The notes beneath the pieces were generated by a model. The model searched no databases and was not told where the DNA came from. It saw only the letters and a list, made by a program, of their open reading frames with translations. Made by a program: the position numbers and the translations under genes. 64,000 bases of DNA from Apostichopus japonicus (taxonomy: Eukaryota > Echinodermata > Holothuroidea > Aspidochirotida > Stichopodidae), in the NCBI RefSeq assembly GCF_037975245.1, contig NC_092576.1, positions 16,066,111-16,130,110 of the forward strand. The letters are read 5' to 3'. This document shows, piece by piece, positions 9,591 to 22,106 of this stretch. The number at the start of each line of letters is the position of its first letter. Positions within the stretch are counted from its first letter, which is position 1.

Positions 9591-12500
9591 GAGCTGTAGT
9601 CGAGTCCAATTAGCCAGAGCCCGATCCAAGTCCGACTCCATCTGGTCTGGACCAAATACAAGACCCCTCAAGTCCGAGCCGACTCCAGATACCAAAGATC
9701 ACCTTTGGTAAAAATTCTTGAACTGTTATGATAATTATGCACCCAGGAGGAAATTTACCTCATGCTATAATTGTTTTCGGACCAGATAAGTGGCAGCTAG
9801 CTTTTCCTGGTTCATAAATGTTCAGCCCGGGCGCTCAACTTTCAAACCATGCAGGGAGAGGCAAAATCATATTCAAACCACGACCACCGCCAGGTTAGAA
9901 CATGCTTGTGAGAACCCTGCTCTACTAAAAGTGATATTCTAGTTACATTTAGGATTGCTCATTAAGATTTTCAAATCATCATCATTGTCATGGTTGCTAC
10001 TTTTTCTGATGTCATCATCATTTGTGAATTATTGTTATTGTTGCCATGTTACATTTGCCAGTATCAATTTTGCTTATTGTTCTCTCAAAATTGCAGAGTA
10101 GAAGGAAGAAATGTTAGCTAATAGTTACTATAGCATATGTTCTTGGTCTCTAAATTGTTTACGCTGAGGTCAGTATGAACAGAAGTGTTTATAATAGTTT
10201 TCCTTTCTGTCAAAGTATTTTCTGAATCATTTCATTAATTTTATATTTATACTGGAATTTTCAGTAGGTGTTGGCTTCATTGAGGGTCAAAGGCTACTCA
10301 AGGTCAGTAGTGTAACATAGAGCATCTAACTCAACAAGGAAAAGTTGGTAGTCATATGTAGTGCATTTAGGTTTCTGACATTGAGTACTATTCTATAAAT
10401 TTGTACAGTATAGCAGAAGCCCATGTGAGATAACTAGATATCTGAAACTGAAAGCTATGTTAACATGATAGTTCAATATTGGAATGATGAATGGAAGTTT
10501 GTATGCAGGTGTATCATGTGCTGAGTACTCTTAGCCAAGTCAAAGGTTATTTGAGGCCAATATAGGTAAAATCTGAAAACCTTCATGATCCCATACTATC
10601 TAGTATCTGACTAGTAGCTGCTTTAATAGCTGAATCTTAGGGCAATTAATATATTTATCAGAACAAGTAATGTACCTCAAAAGACTTCTTAAGCTCTTTT
10701 GAGCCCCCATTCAATATTTCAGTGTATTAACTTTATCATTCTTTTAACAAATTTACTCCAAATTGCTAGTTTCATGTTCTGGCAATGAACCTTTGTCATA
10801 TCATGTTGCATGAGTGCTGTAACTGGAGGATAGGGTGTTGGGATAAATAGTTCAAAATAATATTAACAAAATTTGTACCATATTTTGCTTTTCTTTTTTC
10901 CCATATGTTGCCACTGCTTGAATAAGACTAGTTGATAGGACTTTTTGTGAGCTCCACCTTTGACAACAAGGTACCGTAGACTTCAACTGCATCTTGTTGG
11001 CAACATCCTAGGAAAGTTTCAATACACACAGATGTTTCTATAAATGAGGAATCTGATGAACATTCCAATACTGCGAGTCTTTATTGGACATTTCAGCAGG
11101 AGGCAATAACCAATTCTGCTATCGTTACATACTGTAGGTCCTTCATAAAATGCCACTTAAAGAACTGTATTACTTCCTTGGGAAGGTGAATTTTATTGTC
11201 AAATACAACATCTGTCAAATATTTAGTTTCCCAACCTGTCCAACTCCCCACCCCTCCATTTATCCCGAGTAGTTTACAGAAACTGGGACAGAACATTTTT
11301 TTGTGGGAAACAAGGTTAAATAATGTTGTTTGAGGTATTGAGCATTTATCTATGTCCCTTTCGAATCTAGATAGGAGGAAGTAGCAAACAATGCAAGGAA
11401 AAGATGAAGTTCAAGTGGATGCTTTAATTGCTTTTACCCAAAACATTGCTATATTCATTGATAAATATAATCCACTTCAAATTCAGTACCGTTATACAAC
11501 ATGCAAAAGAGTTATGATATTGATGTACTTTCTGAATTTAGACCATTGCAGGTGAACAAGTTTAACATTGGTTTTTAATTTGACTGTATGTAGAAAACAC
11601 CGGTTACATAATGAACCTCAGATACAATGTCGTGTAAATACATATTACTGCTAGGAGCTGTTTAACAAACAGTGAAAGAAAAATGTATTACTTGACTATC
11701 AAGAGATTCGCAGAACTCCACTCCTTCAACAATATTTACAGTGGTGCAGACTTCAAAGCAGTGCAAGGGCAACAACTGCCTATCTCTTTAAGAAATTACC
11801 AAGTGCTTTCATTTCTAGCATTTGCATATGTTCAAAAGAAAAATGACAAATTAAAAGATGTGGTCTTTTCAATATGTTACCACATCTCCCCCCCCCCCCC
11901 TCTCTCCCCCATCAAAAAAGTATTGCATGTACAGCAGTAACCCTTTTTGTACATGTGCAATATATGGGGCAGAGCCTTATTCATGACTTGACCAAGCCCT
12001 TTATCCATTTGAATAGCACAAGTTTATGTCAGTGGTATTCACATCAATGCCTCATAGAAAATGTGCCTCAGGGTAAATTTTCTAGCTGATAGCATGAATG
12101 TGAATGAGCTGAAGTTGTAGAAGTTGCTTTGTTTATATATTTCTGAAAGTAACATGAAATTTCATATTGATTTTTAATGAAAATATTTGCATTTATCAGT
12201 AATAAACAGAAAGAAGACATAATGATTTCTGCTATAGTGTCTTATCTCTGCCTCTTATGTTAAAATTGTGTTCATTGGTTGGTCCTTGTTCTTCGAACAT
12301 ATTGCTCCCTAACTCAGCAAACCCATATTCGATCTGAATATGCTAATTCAGACAGCTTACTGTTCTAGCAAGTTCTCGACCAATTATATTGATGAATTTG
12401 CATCTGGATGAATTTCCACTGGATGAATTTGAATCATGCCAACTATGTAAGGAGCCATTTCTTTAAACCTTGCAAGACTGGTCTATAGAGTTTCAGCTAT

Positions 12501-12703
12501 TTAATACAAGCCGATCGATGAAGAATTCAAATACTGTGTAATCCTATCCTACTTCAAAGGTGTACGTGGTCGAAAGGTTTCCTAGTAAAATTACTGGTCC
12601 TTTCAGATCTGCAACTTCATCTTGAGAACTTCTTTTTGGTCACATAGTAGCTTGAAAAAATTGAAAGTTGGAGACAGTACTTTGAAGATATGTGCTTCGG
12701 CAC
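9591..12703. other. Long non-coding stretch
   Basis: No supported exon or transposon. The start (9600-9700) has a low-complexity segment rich in GAGTCC/GACTCC. A pyrimidine tract at about 11886-11912 is the other notable feature. Short open frames show no family motifs. Confidence 0.4.
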
Positions 12704-12711
12704 CATGTACC

Positions 12712-13266
12712 CAGTGGCGTAGCCACGAGGGGGGGGGGGGGGTGGGGGCGATAGCCCCATGAAAGCTTGTCGCCCGCCCACTGGGATTTTGGGTGTCGAA
12801 AAAATTACATGTGCGAAAAATATATCATTCATTGGTCTGCATGGTATCGAATCTCCATGATGACCACTCATGAACGACCCTTCGACCGCGGACCGGCAGT
12901 AGGCTATAGTTGCTGAAAAACCTGACGTGACATAGCGCATAGGCCGAGATATGTCATGATATTTCAAAGCAACTTACCAGATTGTCTTTTTTCTTCTATT
13001 TCTCTAAACTATTTGATGACCATAACAAGACATGGGGATCTCAAAATAAAGGATGTTGTGAAACTTTAGAGCAGCTTACAAGGCCTGGGAAGTGTTATTT
13101 CCAACGATCTAGGAGGTCTTTATAGCTGAAAACTTCCCGTACGCTGAGCGCCAACCCATGGTGGCACTCCACTCAGGTAGTAACAAGACGCCCTCCCAGG
13201 AATTGGTCAAGCCCCCCCCCCCAAGCGCCCACCCCCTCCACTGGAACAATCCTGGCTACGTCACTG
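12712..13266. mobile_element. hAT-like MITE B with 8-bp target-site duplication
   Basis: Perfect CATGTACC duplications flank it (12704-12711 and 13267-13274). Ends are CAGTGGCGTAGCCACGA on the left and the inverted form of CAGTGACGTAGCCAGGAT on the right. It is 555 bp long with a G-run next to the left end and C-runs near the right. No transposase frame is present. Confidence 0.92.
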
Positions 13267-13430
13267 CATGTACCACAGGTTTATCTGATATCAAAGTGAA
13301 AGCGGCTTTCCACAAGAATAAAGAACTCAATCCCCACGCAAACAAGACTACCTACGTATAGTTTTCATTGAGGATTCCAATAATTCCTGCAATTTCCTAC
13401 CAATAACATATGGAAAGTCACTCCTGTTAT

Positions 13431-13804
13431 CTTGGCGGAGCTAGGGGTATTGGTAAGAGGGGGTGAGAATGGTCTGTATGGGCGCTTTCGACTTTATCTA
13501 AGCGGAGCGCCACCACAGGTTGGCGCAGAGCGTACAGAAATCTTTTGAGTAAAGATACTCCCTATATGGCCGGAAATTACCCTTTCCGGGCCTTGCTAAT
13601 TTGCAGATAAACGAAGAATAAATAGGTGTCATCGCCAACAAAATGTGACAAATGTCAATAGGTAGATGAGAGCGCCATAAAAAAGTCAATAATCGCGAAT
13701 AAGTAAAAAAAGTGATAAATAGCTGAAAAGGGCGCCAGCAGTCCATATGAGTCCGTTGGGGGGGGGGGGCATCCGCCCCTGACTGTATTGACGCTCCGCA
13801 ACTG
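13431..13804 (+). mobile_element. hAT-like MITE C, copy 1
   Basis: The left end is CTTGGCGGAGCTAGG and the right end the inverted form of CAGTTGCGGAGCGTC. The body matches copy 2 (15522-15853) closely and in the same orientation, with about 36 extra bases near 13590-13625. The left flank is CCTGTTAT (13423-13430) but the right flank is TTGGGAGC (13805-13812), so it lacks a target-site duplication of its own; both 8-mers recur around copy 2. Confidence 0.9.
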
Positions 13805-15521
13805 TTGGGAGCTCAGTGTAGGAAGAGAAGGGGGGAGAGGGATGGTATTTTTTAACGGTTTGGGTGAGCGTCTGCAACGTTTCGTAATGACATGTTATCG
13901 CAAGCGTTCAACATGCTCAAATAAAAAGAATGAATGAGGAGGAATTCATATCACTTTTCAATCATTTTTTGAAACAAATTGAGCGAATTGATCGCTAGTA
14001 ATCTTGAAATTGGTTTTATCACGGTCATTGTCATGTTTCTCATATGTACCTTTCTCATATAAAAGAATTCTGTACGTAATGTTATCAGAAATACTTTTAA
14101 AATGACACCAAAGAGATTAACAATTCTTTTCGAATTTGTTAATAATATTGTCTTTTAAGAGACACCGTAGACACGTTGCTCGGTTGGGTTTACTGCAATA
14201 GTGGCAAATGGAGACCAATATCCACACTTAGTGGACCTAATGTTATAGTCGTGCATTGACCTTGAACAGAGGGGCCTACCGTGAAAACGTACGGAAAATT
14301 CACCCTTTTATATCTCAGCGAGACAATTCCACTGGATACAATAATACGACTCAAAAGTCCTTAGATGTGGTCATCATAACAATCACAATAAAAGATATGT
14401 ATGAAAAGCAGATTAAAGATATGATGGAAACTCAAATGTGGACCAAAAACACGATGTCCCTACGGATGCCGTTTAGTGACATTTACATAATTTGTGTGTA
14501 GTAGGTTCCGTAGCTCTTTTGTGGAAAAACTTTGTAATATGCTTAAAGTTGGTAGTTCATCCATGCTTTAGATTAATGAGAGACATAGTTCATCACGTTT
14601 TATGAGGAGGGAGGCTATTTTTAAAAATCTGGGTAATAGGTACTGTAACTCTTTTCTTGGAGAAAGCTTGGAATATGCGGATAAGGAAGAACGTTTCGAG
14701 TTCCTCCCACGCATTAGATAAATGAGGGACCTAGTTCATAACGCTTTGCGAGGATATCTCATATATTAGGTGTAAGAGAAGCGGTGATTGTAAGGAAGGG
14801 AAGGGGAGAATGGGGGGGGGGGTAAATGATGTTACCAGGGGGACCTAATAATTTGCCCTAAATGAGATTTAAAAAAATCATTATTGTAAGTAAATTTCAT
14901 TACTGCCTGCTCTCGCTGATTTCTTTTAACCCTATAGAGCGGAGTGTGTGAGGTGAAGAAGGGTAGGGCAGGATGGGGAGGGATGATAAATGACGATGTA
15001 ACCAGGGGGCTGATAATTCGTTCAATAAGAGATTTGAAAATATATATATATGTAGGTTTATATCATTAATGCCTGCTCTCACTGATTTCTTTCAACCCTA
15101 AGTTACGCTTATCGGAAGACTATACGCCGATAATACAATTCTTTAACAAAGAGATGCTTCTAATTTATTAAACTGTGTAACTTTCATTAATCTATTTGGA
15201 AAAAATATGCTTTTAAGTTGAAAGACTCAGTAAGGATCAATTAAGTAGAACAAAGATCGTTGCGTGCTGCGTGTAACGATGAAGTTTCCTACATTGGGAT
15301 GGAAGAGTATCAGGGAGTGTAAGATTGAGTGGGAAGTTAAATGACGGTGTAACTGAGAAATTAAAAAAATCTTAGTGATAAAATCATTATTGCTTGCTCT
15401 TTGTTGATTTAACATTAGAATAAATGTCTCTAATCATTAGATATTCCTTTAACATACGAGGTTCGGTTGGGGAAGGGGGGGGGGGATACTAGACGGATTG
15501 ACGGGGAAGAAGATTGGGAGC
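13805..15521. other. Segment enclosed by two hAT-like copies
   Basis: It begins and ends with the same 8-mer, TTGGGAGC (13805-13812 and 15514-15521). The interior is non-coding and built from degenerate tandem duplications: a block of about 135 bp at 14511-14600 and 14645-14760 (TCATCACGTTTTATGAGG-like), and a block of about 170 bp at about 14770-14930, 14935-15105 and 15260-15420 (TGCCTGCTCTCACTGATTTC-like). G-runs occur near 14812-14822 and 15475-15485. Confidence 0.7.
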
Positions 15522-15853
15522 CAGTGGCGGAGCTAGGGATATTGGTCAGAGGGGCGAGAAAGGTCTGTACGGGCGCTTTCGACTTTATCTGAGCGGAGCG
15601 CCACCACAGGTTGGCGCAGAGCGTTCAGGTATCTTTTGAGTAAAGATACTCCCTATATCGCCGGAAATGACCCTTTAGGTATAGGTGTAATCGCCAACAA
15701 AATGTGACAAATGTCAATAGGTAGATGAGAGCGCAATAAAAAAGTAAATAATCGCGAATAAGTAAAAAGTGGTGAATAGCTGAAAAGGGCGCCAGCTTCC
15801 CGTTTGAGTCCGCCCCCCCCCCCCCGCCTGACTGTATGGACGCTCCGCCAATG
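15522..15853 (+). mobile_element. hAT-like MITE C, copy 2
   Basis: Ends are CAGTGGCGGAGCTAGGG and, on the right, the inverted form of CATTGGCGGAGCGTCC. It is a 332-bp direct-orientation relative of 13431-13804. The left flank is TTGGGAGC (15514-15521) and the right flank CCTGTTAT (15854-15861), the mirror arrangement of copy 1. Confidence 0.9.
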
Positions 15854-16024
15854 CCTGTTATGACATTAGAAACAAATACTGATATGAGATGAGTGTGGTA
15901 TATACCTACTGACGACTGATAACAGTATTATAGTGCATGTTCTAGCCTTTTGACATCGTATGAATCTAGCAGACAACGTACAGGTACCGTCTGGTACCAT
16001 TATCCGTTTTGAGTGCTATTTAGG

Positions 16025-16703
16025 GGTTCTAGGGCAAAATCCCCCGGACAAAATCCCCCCAGACAATATCCCCCTGACCCATACAAAGCCTGCCTGCAAC
16101 AACCAGGGATGGCCCAGGTGTGACAGTCAAGGCATGGGACATTGCACTGGTTAGGGTACCGTTCAGGGGATTGGTCAGGGGACTGGTCAGGGTACTAGTG
16201 AGGGTACTGGCGAGTGTAACTGTGAGGGCTCCTGTTAGGGTACATGTGAGGGTACCGGTCAAGGTACTGGTCATGTGACTGGTCAGGGTACAGGTCATCA
16301 TACTGGTCACTCTACCAGTCAGGGTTCCACTCAGTGTACTGGTTAGGGTACTGGTCAGGATACCAGTCCGGATACTGGTCAGGGGATTGGTCGGGAGATC
16401 ATTGAGGGTAACTGTCAGGCTCACTATTAAGGTACCGGTCGGGGTATGGTCGGAGTACTGGTCCGGGAACCACTGAGAGTACCAATGGAAATACTGGTGA
16501 GGGTACCGGATGACGGTACTGGATGACGATACCGGGGACCGGGATGACGCATTTTTGTAAAGAATTGATGGGATTTTTTATAGCTTGGGGAGATTTTGGC
16601 TTGGGTGGATTTTGTCCTAGGGGGATTTTGTCCAAGGGGGATTTTGGCTCTGGGGGATTTTGTCCTAGGGGGACTTTGTCCGGGGGGATTTTGTCCTGTC
16701 ACC
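16025..16703. mobile_element. MULE-like foldback element with 9-bp duplication
   Basis: A perfect 9-bp direct repeat, CTATTTAGG, flanks it (16016-16024 and 16704-16712). Terminal repeats of about 21 bp pair GGTTCTAGGGCAAAATCCCCC on the left with the inverted form of GGTGACAGGACAAAATCCCCC on the right. Each end multiplies a CCCCCGGACAAAAT-type motif (16036-16076) or its complement (16570-16696). The 9-bp duplication suggests a Mutator-like family; no transposase is present. Confidence 0.75.
16125..16530 (+). repeat. GGTCAGGGTACT minisatellite in the foldback element
   Basis: About 400 bp of a degenerate 12-base motif, TACTGGTCAGGG and variants, form the core of the surrounding element. Open frames on the minus strand (Thr-Leu-Thr-rich) are translations of this repeat. 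Confidence 0.92.
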
Positions 16704-16712
16704 CTATTTAGG

Positions 16713-19700
16713 TATTAGTATTGGACCAAAAACAGTATTAATGTCGGCACGAAGCAAACGTTAAAGAAAGCTCAAATGTTGTTTGTCCATCTCTAACATC
16801 CCTGGTGGAACCATGGAAATATTTGAAAATTGTCAGCACTGTGGCAAGTCCCCAGACATTTTGATATGTTACCATTATAGTTAACAAATTGGGTAAAGCC
16901 TGTTCAGGGAATGATGATAAGCAGCCCCTCCACTTTTATGTTTTTGACAAAATACTATACACTCAAAGCCAGATTTTTAAAGCAAAACAATTATGGCTCA
17001 GGAACTAATGGTATACTGGCAGTTTTGAACTAAAATCGACAGTGAATATTACATGAATTGCATCAGAACATAATTTATAAATGCATGCGCAGTTGCAACT
17101 GTTCACTGTATGTTTATTTTTTTCACTCCTCAGAGGAACACTGCTACAAACAGTCAAACAATTTTCAATTGATCAGGAATACAACAGAAATTGTCCCTTT
17201 CTGTACACTACTGTACAGTATACTGTGTTGCTGACTCAAAACATAAACAGAGATAGAGGCAGTGAATGTGATTGCTTAAAATTCATCAAAAATTGTTGAC
17301 GATTTGTTTTTTCAAACTTCTACCCAGAAATCTGGCTTATTACCAAACACATACAGTAGTGGAGATTAGCATGATATTAAAAGACGAGACACAATAAAAA
17401 TTGTACAATCATATTCAAGCAGTTGATTGTATTTTCTATCCCAGTTTATATTTTCCACAAGATTTATTTCACATAAACCAGGATACTTGCACTATTTCAT
17501 GACCTCAATTTACTGACCTCTCTCATACATGAGAAACATTTTGGGAACTAACTTATACCTCAAGTATTTATCTAGACTTACCAGTATAGGCTGTATCTAA
17601 TACCGTAACCAATGCAAATTACCACAATATCATGGAGTTTCCATGCTTGGAGGGACAAAATTATACACAATACCCCTGGATTGCACAATTTCATACCTAC
17701 AGTATAGTTACAAATGTTGTGGTTTTACAGTATGTTTCATTGGGCTGCACTAGGTTTCCATGACATTGGTGCTAGTTGCATGTGCCTTTGCTGTATTCAC
17801 GCCCCTCAATTTTGAGGGGAAATAATTTAATTTTGTTTAAAGAATAAACTGGTTCTTGGAGTTATAAAAGACCACACGCTTTCAGTAATTAAGTCAGGCC
17901 TAACATTGTAAACTTTTCCCATAGCATAACCCCTGAACCCCACTTGTAGAATTGTGAAACCGTGGTTCAGAAACAATGCAGTGTACCCCTGGAGATTTTG
18001 AGGGATAAAAGTTTGAAAGATTTTTATAATAGTAATCTGCTTAACAAATACCCTTAGTCCTGCACAAGTATCTGTGTGGTGGTTGTTGAAAATTACTATG
18101 GCTTGCTGATCTTGCTTGGAATACAAACTTAAAACATCTTAAAACATGAGAAATGCATTTAAGAACAGTTAAAGCAAGGTAAGGCAGCAAAATATCCAGT
18201 AACCTCAACACTTAAGCATCAGGACCACTTCAGTTGTATAAAAAGTTCCATGTTCTTGACAAGCAGCTGCAAATGTTCCCTAATACTTACAAAAACATGT
18301 AGTGCCACAATGTCACCAAACTAAAATATTTCAAGAAGTACATTGCAAAAGAATGAGTCCATTTATACAGTTAAATATGTAGAAGACTTCCCATGAAGAC
18401 TGGTCTGCATTCTCTTGGTTCTGTCTGCTTGAAGCTTATCATATTAATTTCCTCTATCTTTTATATGGTGTAACAGTGTAACATATCCTGGAACTAGTTA
18501 GTTTTCTGTTACTGCTCTGCATTTATGTGAAGCAAATACTACATTACTGTGCCAATCCAACAACTATTCCCAGCAACTTCCTAACTCCATTGAAAGATGT
18601 GCTGTGTCCCAGAGGATATGCATGAGATGTGTGAATCTACTTCGCGATTTACAGGACATACTTTTGCTTTGCTTGGCATCGGCTTCTATGCAAGCTTTTA
18701 ATTGATAAGCCCAACAAGGAGCTACTGTATACCACTATGTACAGCATGATGAAAAGCTTGGTTGATGATTGTATTCACCCCACTGTAAACTGTGTGATAA
18801 TCTTGCCTGGCATTTCTAATTAGAGCATATCCTTTGCTGTATTAGCCTGTAGATCTATCCATCTGTTGGTACAAAAAGAAAAGCTTTCTCTTAAAGATAT
18901 GCTGATTTGGTCCCAATTATAGCACGCGCAATATAGCTTGGAATGTTTTGCGATTACCGATTATACCTCACATGACCTCACACTCTACAAATGAAGAAAA
19001 CAATGAACTGCTTTACAAAACTAAATCTCCTGTAATTCAGCCAATATTTTAATCATCTCACAACCTTTCATATATACTATTTTCACTGTAAATTTCAATT
19101 CGTTTATCCATCCCATTTCGGGCCCATCAATTCTTGATTCATCTTGCCTTGTATACAACATTACACATTTTATTTATGCAGCCATGCATTCAATTGGAGC
19201 TGAAACAGCTCCCTACCATAGCAAGTGCTTTTAAAAGTTGCAAGTCATTCAAGCTTTACCAATTGTAAAGATTTCAAAATTTAAATATACATGTACATTT
19301 TATGTGGACCTAGCCTGACAATTTGGTGTTGTCTTGCATTGACCTTTAAGATTAAAAACCAGAGAGTGGATATACTGTAGCTCTAGTGTAGTTAAATACT
19401 ATGGACATAGAGGAAAAGATACCACCACATTAACCAGATCATACAAAAGTTTTCATCCCTTCTGATTGTTTCTTTCTTCGTTCCATAACTTTGGAATAAA
19501 TTACCTCAGATGTTACTCGTATTTAAGATAATAGAGTCCTATGGTATCAAGTTTATGCGATGTCAAACATACAGAATATTAACTTACTTTTTGGTTAATT
19601 CAGAAAATATCTTCCATTTTGCTGTCAATGATGCAGTAGGTCACCACATCAGTCTGTCCCAGACGGCATCTGTGCTCTAGCTATGATTGCTACCGTTCCA

Positions 19701-20511
19701 ACATTGACTTTTTCACTGCATGGCAGCTACATCGTACAGTGTTATTCCCTTGGATAGTGGGCTGTTGTCATTCATCTTGAGATTGAGAATGTTGATCATC
19801 AAATTTGTCTGAGAAAACATTAACAGTGCCAATCAAATGAATATCAATGGTCAGAGTGTAGATGTGCATTATTTCAATTTTTATTGTACACTTCTCTCCA
19901 ATATATTTTGGGCCAATACAGAGCTCAGATCTTTAACACTGAATATTGCACATTTAGTCAACTTGGTATTACTTATGGATCTAAACAGACTTAACAAAAT
20001 GACTTACAGTATATGCAAGGGAGGGGATAGAAGGCTTTATCAATTTTTTGTGTTATATAGATTTTTGGAGGATGTTAACTTTTAATTAGGTGCACTCAGC
20101 TTTTGTAATAGTTACATTATGGAAATGTACTGACTCAATAACCTTTTGGATGCATGGCATTGTTATTTTGTACAAATTTTGGCTAGTTATAAATAAGACA
20201 CTTGAAACACAATGCATCACTTGAGAGACTTAGATTAAAGGTGTTCTGCATTGGCCCAAATTTGATGCTAGATTTTCTAGTATTATATCCTTTAACTGTT
20301 CTTATTGATACCCTCACTGGGATATTCAGACATCTTACAGTACAGTGGTGTTTAGAATGTCTGAGAATATTTTGGAGAGTAAAGACTTCCAAGAACTTTT
20401 TGAAAAGTTCTAGCAATTATAGCATCTCTTATTCAATACTACTTGTAAGTTACATTTGCATGTTGACTTCAGTCTCTAATAATCTAGCATAGCTACGTAC
20501 AGTATAGTAAA
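16713..20511. other. Long non-coding stretch
   Basis: About 3.8 kb without a supported exon, transposon or RNA gene. TACAGTA/TACTGTA motifs are frequent. It lies upstream of the channel gene and could include its missing 5' exons, but I found no sequence with the expected motifs and splice sites. Confidence 0.4.
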
Positions 20512-21095
20512 GGCTTCATAATTGACGCACCCCCGTAATTGACGCACCTTAAATTATTACTAGCAACGATACAGCAGGCCACCTAAACTTTTATGCAGTC
20601 AAACAGAATTACATATTTCATGAGTTTGAATCCACTTGAGGTATTTGCTGACCAACTTGTGGTATTTTTTAAGCTTTTAACACCCTCCCCCCAGTTTTGC
20701 ACGTTTTTTGGCCATTTGTTAATCTTACACCTTTAAAATACCCAACATTACCTCAATATGATAACACTACTCTCTGGGACATGACCTGTCAGAGCTTAGA
20801 GGCTCAGAGCATAGCAAACAGCATCTAAAGTCAATGGATGTATACTAAGGCCTACACTACAGTTAGCTTATCGACGAATGTGTCAATTTAGGGGTATGAA
20901 ATAACTTGACACGGCAGACATTTTGTGGTCAAATTCTGCTCAATTGTACGGTGCATAGGCACAGAACCTTAAATATTTTGAGATCAGAACATTTCTGAGG
21001 AACTAAACATATGAAAAACACACACAGTTGAGTAATTTGGATTTTTCCCTGATAGATATCATTGATCAAATCCTTAAGTGCGTCAATTATAAGCC
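20512..21095. mobile_element. TTGACGCAC-type TIR element, complete copy
   Basis: The left end GGCTTCATAATTGACGCAC (20512-20530) is matched by the inverted right end GTGCGTCAATTATAAGCC (21078-21095). Similarity may extend outward on both sides through a TAC(A/T)GTA-like sequence. It is about 584 bp and non-coding. The first 400 bp match 4571-4979. I could not define a target-site duplication, so the superfamily is unassigned. Confidence 0.8.
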
Positions 21096-21534
21096 CACAT
21101 GCTACAGTATCTGGTCATGATTAGGGCAATGTACAGTAACATAATTGTCCAGAAAAATCTAAGGCCATATATGATACATACATGCACAGTAGGCTAAGAA
21201 GTTAAGCTGACCTACTTGAAATCTAATTTCTCTGGCAGTAGGTATTAATTTGTAGCTCAAACTACAGACCAGTTTACCCTTGACACAATGATAAGGTAGT
21301 GTTAGGACTTGGACTATGGCCCTAGGCTACAGCCGAACGTAGGCTAGGCCTTACAAGTTTTAGGCTAGAAGCTAGTCTAGACTATAGTATTGAAATATGG
21401 GTATGAACAAATAACGTGAAGCTGTATGCAATAACGTTATAATATCAACGTTATTAATATCACCAAACTTATTGACTAATCTCATGGACCTTACCTGAAG
21501 TTGTTGGTGAGACGTTTTCGTGTTAACGGTACTT

Positions 21535-21665
21535 TTTTTAAGAAAAAGTCAACAAGGAAAGAACCTGGGCACGAAAACCAAACTACCCGGCGAACGACTG
21601 ACCCGATCTCAAGCCCAGTCCCCTTGCATCGAGAGGGAACAGATACTACACATCATCTTATATTA
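21535..21665 (+). repeat. Dispersed repeat (partner at 40537-40685)
   Basis: It shares GGGCACGAAAACCAAACTAC and CCCTTGCATCGA with 40537-40685 in the same orientation, with small indels. The indels break the reading frame, so a conserved exon is unlikely. Confidence 0.7.
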
Positions 21666-21935
21666 GCCGAAACTGTTATTGGGTTGCATGCAATGCAGCC
21701 TACGGGTATGCTTTAGCGTTAGCCCTGGCGTATACAGTGTACACAGTGTAGAGCGTATACACTGAATACAGGCTACTGCCGCTGTCAAGAAAACTACGGA
21801 TGCCTGTACGTCAGGTTTTTTTTCCTTGCCAAATGACCCAAAAAGTAGGTAGCAACTTATAACGACTGATATGCAGTCCTAGTACCATAAGGTATGCTGA
21901 TGTAAAATTTCAAGTTGATCCAATCATTTCATCTC

Positions 21936-21987
21936 AGGTAAACCTAAGCACCAACTTGGAGAAGTAAACGTAAATACCAATTCAGTG

Positions 21988-22050
<63 letters not shown>

Positions 22051-22055
22051 TTCTT

Positions 22056-22089
<34 letters not shown>

Positions 22090-22090
22090 C
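21936..22090. mobile_element. Inverted relative of the (TA)n element at 3412-3697
   Basis: It reads AGGTAAACCTAAGC, then CCAATTCAGTGC, a (TA)n tract (21989-22046), AAGTTTCTTATATA and more TA. This is the reverse complement, in order, of the modules at 3412-3697. Confidence 0.55.
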
Positions 22091-22106
22091 CTAACTATGG
22101 ATCCTA

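Noticed and set aside
16029-16424. 131-codon Thr/Leu-rich minus-strand frame
   Set aside because: Translation of the GGTCAGGGTACT minisatellite inside a foldback element.
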